Shown piece after piece: positions 52,135-61,526 of a stretch of 64,000 nt of DNA (its first letter is position 1; each line of letters begins with the position of its first letter). Source of the DNA: Streptomyces sp. BK239 (GTDB lineage Bacteria; Actinomycetota; Actinomycetes; Streptomycetales; Streptomycetaceae). The stretch is taken from the NCBI RefSeq assembly GCF_004217285.1, contig NZ_SHKS01000001.1:372001-436000 (forward strand), read 5' to 3'. Under the pieces are notes generated by a model. The model did no database searches, had not been told where the DNA came from, and was given only the letters and a program-made list of their open reading frames with translations. Made by a program: the position numbers and the translations under genes.

Positions 52135-55100
52135 CGCTGCTCCGCGGGCTCAAGAGGGGGTCGGTCGGGGTGCGCGAGCTCCAGCATCCGGGTGATCACC
52201 CGCTCGGCGGCATGCCCGTCGTCGAGGTCGCAGAACACCTCCTTGAACTCGCGGTAGGCGTCCGCGTACGAGGCGCTGATGCCCTCGATCCCGGCCAGCG
52301 CGTCGATGAGTTCGTCGGAGCTCTGCAGGAGCGGGCCTGGAGCCCGCTTCTCGAAGTCGAAGTAGAAGCCACGCAGCTGGTCGCGGTAGTACTCCAGGTC
52401 GTAGGTGAAGAACAGCATCGGACGGCCCGTGTTCGCGAAGTCGAACATGAGCGACGAGTAGTCGGTGACCAGGACGTCCGTGATCAGGAACAGCTCGGCG
52501 ATGTCCGGGTAGCTGGACACGTCGAAGACGAAGCCGTCACCGGCGCCGGGCACCGCGTCGACGATGTTGGAGTGCTTGCGTATGAGGAGGACGTGGTCGT
52601 CGCCGAGGCGCTCGCGCGCCTTCTGCACGTCGAGCCGCAGATCGAACTTGTAATTGCCCGCCTGGTAGAACTGGTCGTCCCGCCAGGTCGGCGCGTACAG
52701 CACGACCTTCTTGCCCTCGGGCAGGCCTATTCGCTCGCGTACGGCGCGGGCCACGTCCTGCGTCTTGTCGGACAGCAGCAGGTCGTTGCGCGGGTAGCCG
52801 GACTCGAGGATCTCGCCGTCGTACTGGAACGCCCGCTTCATGATCGGGGTGGAGAAGCGGTTCGGTGAGACGAGGAAGCTCCAGCTCGGCGTCTCCTCCG
52901 CGACCTTGGAGAGGTACTTGCGGTCCGCGAACTGGACGCTGTCGATGTCGTGGCCGATCCGCTTCAGCGGGGTGCCGTGCCAGGTCTGCACGATGACCTG
53001 GCCCTCACGGCGCCGGATCCAGTGCGGCAGGTGGGTGTTGGTGACGATGTACCTGCTGCGGCCGAGCGCCTCGTACCAGTCGCGGCTCCACCGGCGTATG
53101 ACCTTGACGCCCTTCGGGATCTCGGCGCGGCGGTCCTCGACCACCCAGATGTGCTCCAGGTCGGAGCCCTGGCGCACCAGCTCCTCGTAGACGGCGCGCG
53201 GCGAGTCGGAGAACTGGCGGCCGGAGAAGGAGGCGTACAGGACCGTGTCGCGCAACGGCGCGGTGCGGGCCTGCGCGTACACGCCGGTGCGCATCTGGCG
53301 CTGGCGGAACCAGCCGAACTCCTCCGGGCCCAGGTCGGGGGCCGCCTCGATCAGCAGCCGGTCGAAGAAGCGGTGGGTGAGGGTGTAGTCGCGGCCGCGG
53401 ACGGCGAAGCGCACGGGCAGGCCGGCGCGCGCGGACGGCACGACGCGGACCGGCACCTCGACGCGGCTGCGGGTGGTGCGGGCGAACAGGTACCAGCGGC
53501 CCTGGCGCAGCGGCACCTCGCTGATGCTGGTGGGCACGGGCAGGAAGTCGGCGTGGAACGTGCCGTCGGTGACGCCGGCCGGGTGGGAGTGCTCCTCGGC
53601 GTGCCGGCTGTGCCGCAGCACGATCTCGACGGGCTCGTCCACGGTCACGGGCAGGGTGCCGGTGAGGACGACGCGGCCCTCGGGGGTGACGGACAGCTCG
53701 CCGACCATGGGCTGGACGGGCTGGGTGCGCAGCGCGAGCCGGCCCACGCCGTCGTCGGTGACGGCGGTGACGCGGCCGCCCCACTCGGCGACCCGTGCGC
53801 CGGGCAACGGGTGCAGCGGGTGCTGGGGCGCGCGGTCGTCGCGGTCGGTGTCGACGGCCACGGAGTGCCCGCGCTTGGCGCCGCCGACGAGCAGTTCGGC
53901 CGTCCACTTGTCCACGACCTCGAGGTTCCCGGAGTCGCGGCCCTCGACGTCGAGGTCGGCGAGCGGCACCCGCAGGGAGAAGCCCCTCCCGGGGGTGCGC
54001 TCCACCGGGTACTCCAGCTTCGCCTCGGTCGAGCCGTGCTTGAAGCGCAGGGTGAGGGGCGCGCCGCCGGTGGCGGCCTCGTGGCCGAGGACGCCGGTCA
54101 GCTCCAGCACGCCGTCCTCGACGCGGTGGCCGGTGAGCTTGGCGCGGACCCGCTCGACCCGCAGGTAGAGGTGGTCGTCGTTGACGAACGGGACGACCCG
54201 TACGTCGTCGTCGACCCAGAAAGGGGCGGGGCTCTCGGCGCTGCCGCTCTCGCCGGCCTTGAGCCGGGTGTGGCGGACGATGCCCTGCTGGACGGTGGCG
54301 ACGGTGACCCGCCACACGGCGTCCCGCCAGCCGCCGCGGGCCTTGAGCTTCGCGGGGTCCAGGTCGAGGGAGAAGCCCGACCAGTCGTAGTTGTGCAGCG
54401 ACTGACCGGAGGTCTGGGTGGCGCGGGAGGCCTGGGTGCGGGTGGGGCGGACCAGGACGGTGCGCCGGCTGCCGGTCTCGCGCAGCATCAGCACGCGCAG
54501 GGTGGTCGGCTGCGGCCGCTCGGCGGCCAGGTTGCGGATGTAGGAGTGGCCGCCGATGTGCAGCCGGCCGTCGCGCCAGACGATCTCCTCGGCGCGGGCC
54601 CGGGCGGCGAAGTCGGAGTCGACGCGCAGCACGGAGCGGGGCACGGCGCGCTTCTTGTCGATCACCGGGTAGTCGGCGAGGTAGCGCAGGCCCTGCCGGA
54701 CCACCGGGACGGCCCGGCCGGCCTCGCGTTCGAAGGCGAGCAGTTCCATGAGCTCGTCGAGCCGGCCCTCGCGGATGAGGTGGCACTTCAGGCGCATCGA
54801 GACGGGCAGCCGGGGCATGACGCGGGGGTCGACGCGGCTGAGGAAGTCGGCGGCGCCGGACATGAACAGGTCGCGGAACTCGTCCCCGGCCTGGTCCAGG
54901 ACGCCCATGAACAGCGGCAGCTCGTCGGTGATGAAGATCTCGTCGTACCAGCGCTTGTGCTGGACGTACGCCTCGCCCGGCTGGGAGGCGAGGAACCGGC
55001 TCACGGAGTCGCAGGAGCGGATGCGGTCGCGGACGTTGACCGGCTCGGTGCGGCGCTGGGTGATGGAGGGCGCGCCGCCGGTCCGCTGGCGCCACAGGTA

Positions 55101-55715
55101 GATCGGCTCGCTGAGCACGTCGACCGCGGAGGCCAGGAAGTGGGCGGGCAGGGTGACCGGCGCGTCCTCGTAGAGGATGCCGGGGAACCGGAAGGCGTGC
55201 TTGTCCCAGAACGACCGGCGGAAGACCTTGTTCCAGGCGGTGCGGTCGTAGACGAGGTCCTTGTCGCGGCTGATGTGGGTGCGGGAGCGGTCGGTGCGCA
55301 GTCGCTTGGCGTGCAGCGGGGAGACGAGGATCTCGCCGGCCTTGAGCAGGTTGACGTTGCCGCTGACGAAGTCCGAGCCGGACGCCTCCAGGCTGGCGAT
55401 GCACCGCTCGTAGGCGTCAGGCAGGACGATGTCGTCGCTGTCGACGAAGGCGAGGAACTCGGTGCCCTCGGTGAGGTGGGCGACACCGGTGTTGCGGGCC
55501 GGCCCGAGTCCCTGGTTCTCCTGTGCGACGACCCGGAACCGGGCGTCTCTCTGCGCCCACCTTTCGGCGATCGCCAGGCTGCCGTCCTTGGAGCCGTCGT
55601 CCACGACGATCGCCTCCCAGTCGGTGAACGTCTGGTCCGCGAGCGACTGCAGGCACTCGTCGAGGAACAGTTCCACGTTGTAGGAGGGAACGACTAGTGA
55701 CAGACGGGGAGGCAT
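52131..55715 (-). CDS. Bifunctional GT2 / CDP-glycerol-type glycerophosphotransferase (large form)
   Basis: A 1194-aa protein. Residues 1 to about 290 are a GT2 domain (SLVVPSYNVELFLDECLQSL, AIVVDDGSKDGS, FVDSDDIVLPD; DxD-like D-S-D-D). The middle, about 350-830, is a beta-rich region of unclear family. The C-terminus, about 880-1180, is a CDP-glycerol glycerophosphotransferase (TagF/TarB) domain with VQTWHGTPLKRIGHD, SGYPRNDLLL, APTWRDDQFYQ and ITDVLVTDYSSLMFDFAN. Such enzymes extend poly(glycerol or ribitol phosphate) teichoic acid chains. No signal peptide is present, so it acts at the cytoplasmic face. The gene overlaps the membrane protein gene downstream. Confidence 0.88.
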   Translation of the reverse strand: MPPRLSLVVPSYNVELFLDECLQSLADQTFTDWEAIVVDDGSKDGSLAIAERWAQRDARFRVVAQENQGLGPARNTGVAHLTEGTEFLAFVDSDDIVLPDAYERCIASLEASGSDFVSGNVNLLKAGEILVSPLHAKRLRTDRSRTHISRDKDLVYDRTAWNKVFRRSFWDKHAFRFPGILYEDAPVTLPAHFLASAVDVLSEPIYLWRQRTGGAPSITQRRTEPVNVRDRIRSCDSVSRFLASQPGEAYVQHKRWYDEIFITDELPLFMGVLDQAGDEFRDLFMSGAADFLSRVDPRVMPRLPVSMRLKCHLIREGRLDELMELLAFEREAGRAVPVVRQGLRYLADYPVIDKKRAVPRSVLRVDSDFAARARAEEIVWRDGRLHIGGHSYIRNLAAERPQPTTLRVLMLRETGSRRTVLVRPTRTQASRATQTSGQSLHNYDWSGFSLDLDPAKLKARGGWRDAVWRVTVATVQQGIVRHTRLKAGESGSAESPAPFWVDDDVRVVPFVNDDHLYLRVERVRAKLTGHRVEDGVLELTGVLGHEAATGGAPLTLRFKHGSTEAKLEYPVERTPGRGFSLRVPLADLDVEGRDSGNLEVVDKWTAELLVGGAKRGHSVAVDTDRDDRAPQHPLHPLPGARVAEWGGRVTAVTDDGVGRLALRTQPVQPMVGELSVTPEGRVVLTGTLPVTVDEPVEIVLRHSRHAEEHSHPAGVTDGTFHADFLPVPTSISEVPLRQGRWYLFARTTRSRVEVPVRVVPSARAGLPVRFAVRGRDYTLTHRFFDRLLIEAAPDLGPEEFGWFRQRQMRTGVYAQARTAPLRDTVLYASFSGRQFSDSPRAVYEELVRQGSDLEHIWVVEDRRAEIPKGVKVIRRWSRDWYEALGRSRYIVTNTHLPHWIRRREGQVIVQTWHGTPLKRIGHDIDSVQFADRKYLSKVAEETPSWSFLVSPNRFSTPIMKRAFQYDGEILESGYPRNDLLLSDKTQDVARAVRERIGLPEGKKVVLYAPTWRDDQFYQAGNYKFDLRLDVQKARERLGDDHVLLIRKHSNIVDAVPGAGDGFVFDVSSYPDIAELFLITDVLVTDYSSLMFDFANTGRPMLFFTYDLEYYRDQLRGFYFDFEKRAPGPLLQSSDELIDALAGIEGISASYADAYREFKEVFCDLDDGHAAERVITRMLELAHPDRPPLEPAEQR

Positions 55716-55774
55716 CTGGGGTACTGCGCCTTTCTACAGGTGTTCGTCAACCGGACTTGCCGGACACGGTAGCT

Positions 55775-57997
55775 CTAGCCCCGCGCCGGACGGCTCGGAC
55801 GCTCCGGGGAGATCACCGCAGGGGGGTCGACCTCGTCGTCCAGGAAGACCCTGCGTACCACACGTTCGGCGGCACGGCCGTCGTCGAACTCACCCAGGCG
55901 CCGGCGGAACTCGGTCCGCGCCTTCGCGGAGGTGTCGTCGCACCAGCGCCCCGAGAGGAAGACGTCCACGAGGTCGGTCTCGGTTGCCGCCACATGGCCG
56001 GGAGATTGGGCGTGGATGTCGAAGTACGTGCCGCGGGTGGCCCGGTAGGTCTCCCAGTCGTTCGCGAAGAGCACGATCGGCCGGTCGAGGAGCGCGTAGT
56101 CGAACATCAGCGACGAGTAGTCGGTGAGCAGGCAGTCGGCGGCGAGGTACAGCTGCTCCACCGAGGGGTGGGCGCTGACGTCGACGACGGTGGATCCCTC
56201 GGCGGAGCCGGGGCCGGAGCCGAGGTTGAAGTAGTGGGCGCGCACCAGCACGGTGAAGCCCTCGCCGAGCTGCTGCGCGAAGTGCTCCACGTCGAGCAGC
56301 GGGCGGGGTACGGCCATGTAGTCGCGGTGCGTCGGCGCGTACAGGACGACCTTGGCGTCGGGGGCGATGCCGAGTTCGGCGCGGGCCTGCGCCCGGTCCT
56401 CGTCGCGGGCGTTCACCAGCACGTCGTTGCGCGGGTAGCCGTAGTCGAGGGAGGTGTAGGTGGAGGGGTAGGCCCGGTCCCAGACGGCGGTGGTGAAGCG
56501 GTTGCTGGAGACGCTGTAGTCCCAGCGGTCGACCCGCTGCATCAGGGTGTCCATCTCCAGGTCCTTCTGGCCGAGCGGGAAGTCGACCAGGTCGACGCCC
56601 ATCCGCTTGAGCGGCGTGCCGTGGTGGGTCTGCACGAAGACCTGGCCCGGCCGCTTGACCACGAGGGTGGGGAAGTTCACGTTGTTCACGAAGTACTTGC
56701 TGCGGGCCATCGCGCGCCAGAACTGGAACGAGCCGGGGTGCACGACGGCGGTGCCGGGCGGCGGGGCGTTGCGCGCGCCGGGCTTGAGCACCCAGGTGCT
56801 CTTGACCTTGGGGGCGAGTTCGCGCAGCTTCTGGTGGATGGCCGCCGGGTTGCAGGCGTAGTCGGCGTTCCAGTAGGCGGCGAAGACGGCGGTGTCCTTC
56901 TGCACCGGCAGCATCCGCTGGGCCCGGTAATAGGTCATCAGGACGGCGTGGCGGACCGGCTTCTTCAGCTTGCGGGCGGCGCGGTAGGCGCGGCGGGCGG
57001 CGGGGCGCAGCCGGCGCGGGAGCCGGTCGGCGGGGCGGCGCCGGCGTGCGGCTTCCTTGGCGCCGCTGTTCTCGGGCTCGCGGTAGCCGGCCGGGCGGTG
57101 GGCCCGCTCGGCTTCGAGGCGGCGGGCGCGGAACTCGGCGCGGGCCCCGGCGGGCAGCCGGCCCGGCATCCGCTCGATGACTCCGAGGTGGAAGGTCATG
57201 CGTTCGAACAGCGCGGGCCGCCAGCGCTCGAACTCGGGGTGCTCGGCGAGGAAGGCGAAGACCAGGTCGTACTGGTCGAAGACCTCGAAGTGCTTGCGGC
57301 TCGCGGAGGACAGGATGCTGCCCTGGCGGCGCTGGCGGTAGTGGACGCAGATCCGGTCGAGGACGGCGATGGTCTCGGCGGCGACCAGCACCGGGTAGGT
57401 CCAGGGGGTGTCCTCGTAGTAACCCGTCGGGTACTCGAAGCCCCAGCGCTCGACGAAGTCACGGCGGTAGGCCTTGTTCCAGGCGACCTGGAGCAGTTCG
57501 AGCAGTTCGGGGTTGCCGTCGAGGCCCACGGCCTCGCGGGGGCTCGCGGTGAGCACCGAGCGCTTGGCGTTGGGGCTGACCCGGCCGTCCCAGTACGTGC
57601 GGGCGTAGTCGAAGACCAGCAGCTCGGGGTCGCCGGTCTCCTCGAGACGGCGGGAGACGGCGAGCAGCGAGCCGGGGAGCATCGTGTCGTCGCTGTCGAG
57701 GAAGAGGAGGTACTCGCCGCGGGCGCGTTCCATGCCCGCGTTCCGCGCCCGGCCCAGGCCCACGTTCTGTTCGAGCTGCACCGCCACGACACGGGGGTCG
57801 GTGTCCGCGTACTCGGCCATGATCTCGCCGCAGGCGTCGGGCGAGGCGTCGTTGACCGCGATGATCTCGAAGTCCCGGAACGACTGGCTCAGTACGGAGT
57901 CGAGGCAGTCACGCAGATAGGCCTCGACTCCGTACGCCGGCACGATGATGCTGAACCGGGGAGTGGGGGACGGCTCTGCGGCTTGCGTGGGAGTCAT
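55775..57997 (-). CDS. Bifunctional GT2 / CDP-glycerol-type glycerophosphotransferase (short form)
   Basis: A 740-aa protein from ATG 57997. The N-terminal GT2 domain (FSIIVPAYGVEAYLRDCLDS, IIAVNDASPDACG, LLFLDSDDTMLPG) is followed by a basic linker (AARRRRPADRLPRRLRPAAR) and a glycerophosphotransferase domain (VQTHHGTPLKRMGVDL, YGYPRNDVLV, APTHRDYMAVPR, CLLTDYSSLMFDYAL). It is a paralogue of the 1194-aa protein without the long middle region. Two such enzymes suggest primer and polymerase roles in building a polyol-phosphate chain. A 59-nt gap separates it from its neighbour downstream. Confidence 0.88.
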   Translation of the reverse strand: MTPTQAAEPSPTPRFSIIVPAYGVEAYLRDCLDSVLSQSFRDFEIIAVNDASPDACGEIMAEYADTDPRVVAVQLEQNVGLGRARNAGMERARGEYLLFLDSDDTMLPGSLLAVSRRLEETGDPELLVFDYARTYWDGRVSPNAKRSVLTASPREAVGLDGNPELLELLQVAWNKAYRRDFVERWGFEYPTGYYEDTPWTYPVLVAAETIAVLDRICVHYRQRRQGSILSSASRKHFEVFDQYDLVFAFLAEHPEFERWRPALFERMTFHLGVIERMPGRLPAGARAEFRARRLEAERAHRPAGYREPENSGAKEAARRRRPADRLPRRLRPAARRAYRAARKLKKPVRHAVLMTYYRAQRMLPVQKDTAVFAAYWNADYACNPAAIHQKLRELAPKVKSTWVLKPGARNAPPPGTAVVHPGSFQFWRAMARSKYFVNNVNFPTLVVKRPGQVFVQTHHGTPLKRMGVDLVDFPLGQKDLEMDTLMQRVDRWDYSVSSNRFTTAVWDRAYPSTYTSLDYGYPRNDVLVNARDEDRAQARAELGIAPDAKVVLYAPTHRDYMAVPRPLLDVEHFAQQLGEGFTVLVRAHYFNLGSGPGSAEGSTVVDVSAHPSVEQLYLAADCLLTDYSSLMFDYALLDRPIVLFANDWETYRATRGTYFDIHAQSPGHVAATETDLVDVFLSGRWCDDTSAKARTEFRRRLGEFDDGRAAERVVRRVFLDDEVDPPAVISPERPSRPARG

Positions 57998-58068
57998 CAG
58001 GGCTTGGACTTTCGGAAGGGTTCGGCGGTTTGCGGTCCGCGGGGCGGGAACCCGTCCCGCGCGTGACG

Positions 58069-58977
58069 TCACTCGGATCTGGTCAGGGCATACCCGAGCA
58101 GGCGGCGCACGGCGTCCGAACGGCGGTGACGCAGGGCTCCGGGGAGCATGGTCAGCGCGTGCAGCCGCATGGACAGGTGCCGCCGGGCGGCGCGGGCGGC
58201 CTTGGGCCAGCCGTGCCGGTCGAGGTCGTCGGCGACCTCGTTGAAGAACCGTACCGCCTCGCCGAAGCGGGCTCCGGTCACCGCCTCGGCCGAGGAGAGG
58301 CTGCCGGAGTGACGTCGGTAACGGAAGGCGAGCGCCGGGTCGACGACCAGCTTCTCGCCGCGCTTGATCAACTCGATGATCATCGCGAGGTCCTGGATGA
58401 CCGAGAGGTCCTCGCGGAAGCCGACCGGCTTGACGGCGTCGGCGCGCCAGCAGATCGACGGGAAGTACAGCCAGTTCCCGCCCAGGAGGTTCGCGGCGAG
58501 CGGCTCGCCGGAGAGCACCAGCCGGGCGCCGTCGGGGTTCTTCGGCGCGTACAGCCGCCGTTTGACCTCGTCGCCCAGCGAGGTGGAGGGGTTGCCGTTC
58601 TCGTCTATGACCTCGACGCCCGGCTGGTAGATCGCCGCGTCCGGTTCGGCCGCGACGGCCGCGCGGATCGTCTCGACGTAGGTCGGCAGCAGCAGGTCGT
58701 CGCTGCCGAGCATGGTGAAGTGCGTCGACTCGACCAGGTCGACGCACTTGCGGAAGTTGCCGGTGATGCCGAGGTTGCGCTCGTTGCGCATGTAGCGGAC
58801 CCGGCTGTCGCCGAGTGAGGCGAACCACTCGGGTACGCCCTCCTCGCGGCCGTCGTCGACGACGGTGAGCCGCCAGTCCTTGTCGGTCTGGTCGAGCACG
58901 CTGCGCACGGCCGCCTGCATCAGGGCGGTGTCGCCGTAGTGCGGCAGCATGATGTCGAGGGTCTGCACCTGGCTCAC
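58069..58977 (-). CDS. GT2 family glycosyltransferase
   Basis: A 302-aa GT2 enzyme from GTG 58977, overlapping the stop of the next upstream gene as GTGA. Motifs are IMLPHYGDTALMQAAVRSV, LTVVDDGREEGVPEW, NLGITGNFRKCVDL and the DxD-like MLGSDDLLLPTYV, then an acceptor region with GGNWLYFPSICWRADAV. No membrane helix is predicted. It should transfer a sugar to a lipid-linked or protein acceptor in the glycopolymer pathway; the donor is unknown. Confidence 0.87.
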   Translation of the reverse strand: MSQVQTLDIMLPHYGDTALMQAAVRSVLDQTDKDWRLTVVDDGREEGVPEWFASLGDSRVRYMRNERNLGITGNFRKCVDLVESTHFTMLGSDDLLLPTYVETIRAAVAAEPDAAIYQPGVEVIDENGNPSTSLGDEVKRRLYAPKNPDGARLVLSGEPLAANLLGGNWLYFPSICWRADAVKPVGFREDLSVIQDLAMIIELIKRGEKLVVDPALAFRYRRHSGSLSSAEAVTGARFGEAVRFFNEVADDLDRHGWPKAARAARRHLSMRLHALTMLPGALRHRRSDAVRRLLGYALTRSE

Positions 58978-59702
58978 TTGCCCTTCTTGCCGAGCGAGGA
59001 GCGGCGGCTGAACGCGAGGAGCAGGATCATGCCGATGCGGCCGAGGTAGAGGGTGGCCTTCCACGGCGACTGGCTCGGGGTGCCGGTCACCCGCGGGCGC
59101 ATCGCGACGGGCACCTGCTCGACGCGGTAGCCGGCGCGCAGGACGGCGATGGTGGACTCCACGGTGTCGCCGAGGTACTCCACCGGGTACCAGCGGGCGA
59201 ACGCGTCGATCAGGTCGCGGTTGCAGGCGCGGAAGCCGGAGGTGACGTCGGTGAGCTTGGTGCGCGCCATGCGCGACAGCCAGAAGGCGAGCACGAGCAT
59301 CGCCCAGCGGCGCGGGCCGCGGGCCTCGTACTCGCCGGTGCCGGCGAACCGGGCGCCCATGACCAGGTCGGCGCCGGTCTCCAGGCGGTCCAGCAGTTCG
59401 GGCACGTTGCGCGGGTCGTGCTGGCCGTCGGCGTCGACCTGGATGGCGATGTCGTAGCCGCGGTCGTGCGCGAACTTGTAGCCGGCGCGCATCGCGCCAC
59501 CCACGCCGAGGTTGTACGGGAGCTTCATCACGGTGGCGCCGGCCGCCTTGGCGACGACGGCCGTGTTGTCGGCGGACCCGTCGTCGACGACGAGTACGTC
59601 CACTCCCGGCAGCGTGGTGTAGGTCTCCTTGATGACGTCGGCGACGCCCTCGGCCTCGTTCCACGCCGGCATGATGATCAGTACGCGCTTGCCGTCGATC
59701 AC
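58974..59702 (-). CDS. DPM1-like polyprenyl-phosphate glycosyltransferase (GT2)
   Basis: A 242-aa protein from GTG 59702. The GT2 motifs IIMPAWNEAEGVADVIKETY, VLVVDDGSADNTA and IQVDADGQHDPRNVPELLDR (D-A-D) match the dolichyl/polyprenyl phosphate mannose or glucose synthase group. GARFAGTGEYEARGPRRWAM and the DVTSGFRACNRDLIDAF segment are characteristic. The end is basic (FSRRSSLGKKGK). It would make a polyprenyl-phosphate-sugar for use by a GT-C enzyme. It overlaps the genes on both sides by 4 nt. Confidence 0.88.
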   Translation of the reverse strand: MIDGKRVLIIMPAWNEAEGVADVIKETYTTLPGVDVLVVDDGSADNTAVVAKAAGATVMKLPYNLGVGGAMRAGYKFAHDRGYDIAIQVDADGQHDPRNVPELLDRLETGADLVMGARFAGTGEYEARGPRRWAMLVLAFWLSRMARTKLTDVTSGFRACNRDLIDAFARWYPVEYLGDTVESTIAVLRAGYRVEQVPVAMRPRVTGTPSQSPWKATLYLGRIGMILLLAFSRRSSLGKKGK

Positions 59703-60094
59703 TTCAGATTCCCCCGTTCGGCGGATGCGGCCGGGGTCTCCTGTGCGGCGAGCCGGGACCGCAGCTCCGTGACGTCGATGCGGAGCAGGGCCACTTCCTC
59801 GGAGAGCGTGCGGCCCTCCTCCTCCAGGTGACCCACCTCCCAGCTGAGCTGGAGGCACACGATGAAGAGGAACGCCACGCTCAGGAACAGGATCAGGCTG
59901 ACGCCCGAGCGGACTCCGACCATGCGGGCCACCGAGTCCAGACCGGTGGGGAAGAAGCCGAGCGGGATGATCACCAGACCGGTGATCACCCACAGGAACG
60001 CGTACTTCTCCTTGAGCTTCCGCCGCCGCAGCAGCTCGACGATGCACAGGACGAGAAGGACTCCGGTGACCGAGGTCAGCATCCACAGACTCAT
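59699..60094 (-). CDS. DUF2304 small membrane protein
   Basis: A 131-aa protein from ATG 60094 (GGAG 6 nt upstream) with three helices: LTSVTGVLLVLCIVELLRR, FLWVITGLVIIPLGFFPTG and VSLILFLSVAFLFIVCLQLS. The cytoplasmic end is an acidic/heptad coiled coil (LEEEGRTLSEEVALLRIDVT). DUF2304 proteins are commonly found beside DPM1-like GT2 genes; here it overlaps one by 4 nt. It may help flip or hold the polyprenyl-phosphate-sugar. The start sits 163 nt after the flippase stop, so a promoter here is likely. Confidence 0.82.
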   Translation of the reverse strand: MSLWMLTSVTGVLLVLCIVELLRRRKLKEKYAFLWVITGLVIIPLGFFPTGLDSVARMVGVRSGVSLILFLSVAFLFIVCLQLSWEVGHLEEEGRTLSEEVALLRIDVTELRSRLAAQETPAASAERGNLK

Positions 60095-60241
60095 GCCGCA
60101 CTCCGGTGTATCGGACGACTCATTGGAAAGGGGCCTGTCTACTCTTCCAGGGGAATTCCGAGGCGGACGGCCGCAGAACGAGGCCGCCGGACTGCAGTCC
60201 ACTGTCCGTCACATTTTGTCGCAATGCTTACGGAGAGTGAT

Positions 60242-60258
60242 AGAATGGTGATCATTCT
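60242..60258. promoter_or_regulatory. Palindrome AGAATG-n5-CATTCT between flippase and DUF2304 genes
   Basis: AGAATGGTGATCATTCT (60242-60258) has 6-bp arms around a 5-nt centre in an A/T-rich island that overlaps the flippase stop codon. It could be an operator for the downstream glycosyltransferase genes. No regulator family was assigned. Confidence 0.45.
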
Positions 60259-61526
60259 TAGGAGTGCAACGAACGGTAGCCTACACGAGCACGGACAACG
60301 AGCGTCATGAAGGCCACCACCGCGAAGGACCCCGCCGTGTACGCCACCTCGACCCGCGTCCTCAGGGGAAGGGCACTCAGCGTGACCGCCACCAGGGCCG
60401 CCGTCCCCACGATCCACGCCACCAGCTGAAGCCGCGCGGCGCCGCTGGTCAGCAGAGCCTGACCCAGCACCATCGCCAGCATGTAGAGCGTCGTCCCGAG
60501 CGACAGCCAGGCGAAGTCGACCGGCCCCAGCACGTCGGGCGCGCCGAACAACGCCGGCAGCAGAGCCGGTCCGAGCGCCACCGCGCCGATGCCCCCGGCC
60601 ACGCCGAGCCCGCCGGTCACCGACGCCGCCTTCAGCAGCAGACGGCGGTACTTCCGCGTGTCGCCCTCGGCCGCCGCCGACGACAGCCCCGCGAGCAGCG
60701 ACACCTGGAAGGCGCCGAACACGAACAGCGGCACCCGCGCCAGGACCAGCGCCGACAGCAGCGCCGCGACCAGCGCGTCGTCGTCCGTCGAGATCAGCTT
60801 GGTGCTGATCACCGCGATGTTCACCAGCACCTGGGCCAGCAGCGTGGAGCCGACCAGCAGCCCCAGGTGCTCGATCAGGTCACGCCAGTGCGCCGCCGAC
60901 CCCGACCGCGCGCCCTTGACCACCGGCCCGATCGTCGCCAGCACCGCGAGCAGCGGGGCCACCGTCAGCACCGCCGCGAAGGCGAACGCCGAGTCGACGC
61001 CGGACAGCGCCAGCCCCGCCGGCAGCACGATCCGCATCGCGCCGTCCAGCCCCAGCTGCATCCCGTAGGCCTGGAACCGGCCCAGGCCCGCGAGGACGCC
61101 CCGGGTCACATACGCCACGGCCAGCGCCGTGAACGCCCCGCCCAGCGCGAGGACCATGCCGGTGTCGCCGTGGAAGAACAGCTCGGCGACCGGCCGGGCG
61201 AACACGCCCAGCGGCACCAGCACCACCGCGAGCAGGGAGGCGGAGAGCACCGCGCCCCGCCGCAGCACCGGCAGCGCCCCGTCGCCGTGCACCACCCGGG
61301 CGGCGACCAGGCGGGTGATCTCCTGCTCGACCGGGAAGAACAGCCCCAGGCCTATGGAGGACACCACCGTCCACAGGACCGAGAAGCTCGCCATCCCGTC
61401 GACGGGCAGCGAGTGGCCCGCCGCCGCGAGATGGATGTAGCTCGCCACGCCGAGCAGCGCCGTCCCGGCGCCGACGAACGCGGTGCCCTGCGGCAGCGCC
61501 GTGGCGATGCGGTCGAGGAGACTCAC
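60258..61526 (-). CDS. Polysaccharide flippase (MOP/Wzx-like)
   Basis: A 422-aa protein with about 12-14 helices from GTG 61526, overlapping rfbD as GTGA. LFFPVEQEITRLVAARVVHG, RGVLAGLGRFQAYGMQLGLD and the general helix layout fit the MOP flippase superfamily that moves undecaprenyl-linked oligosaccharides across the membrane. The predicted cargo is a rhamnose-containing lipid-linked unit made by the neighbouring enzymes. Confidence 0.82.
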   Translation of the reverse strand: MSLLDRIATALPQGTAFVGAGTALLGVASYIHLAAAGHSLPVDGMASFSVLWTVVSSIGLGLFFPVEQEITRLVAARVVHGDGALPVLRRGAVLSASLLAVVLVPLGVFARPVAELFFHGDTGMVLALGGAFTALAVAYVTRGVLAGLGRFQAYGMQLGLDGAMRIVLPAGLALSGVDSAFAFAAVLTVAPLLAVLATIGPVVKGARSGSAAHWRDLIEHLGLLVGSTLLAQVLVNIAVISTKLISTDDDALVAALLSALVLARVPLFVFGAFQVSLLAGLSSAAAEGDTRKYRRLLLKAASVTGGLGVAGGIGAVALGPALLPALFGAPDVLGPVDFAWLSLGTTLYMLAMVLGQALLTSGAARLQLVAWIVGTAALVAVTLSALPLRTRVEVAYTAGSFAVVAFMTLVVRARVGYRSLHS

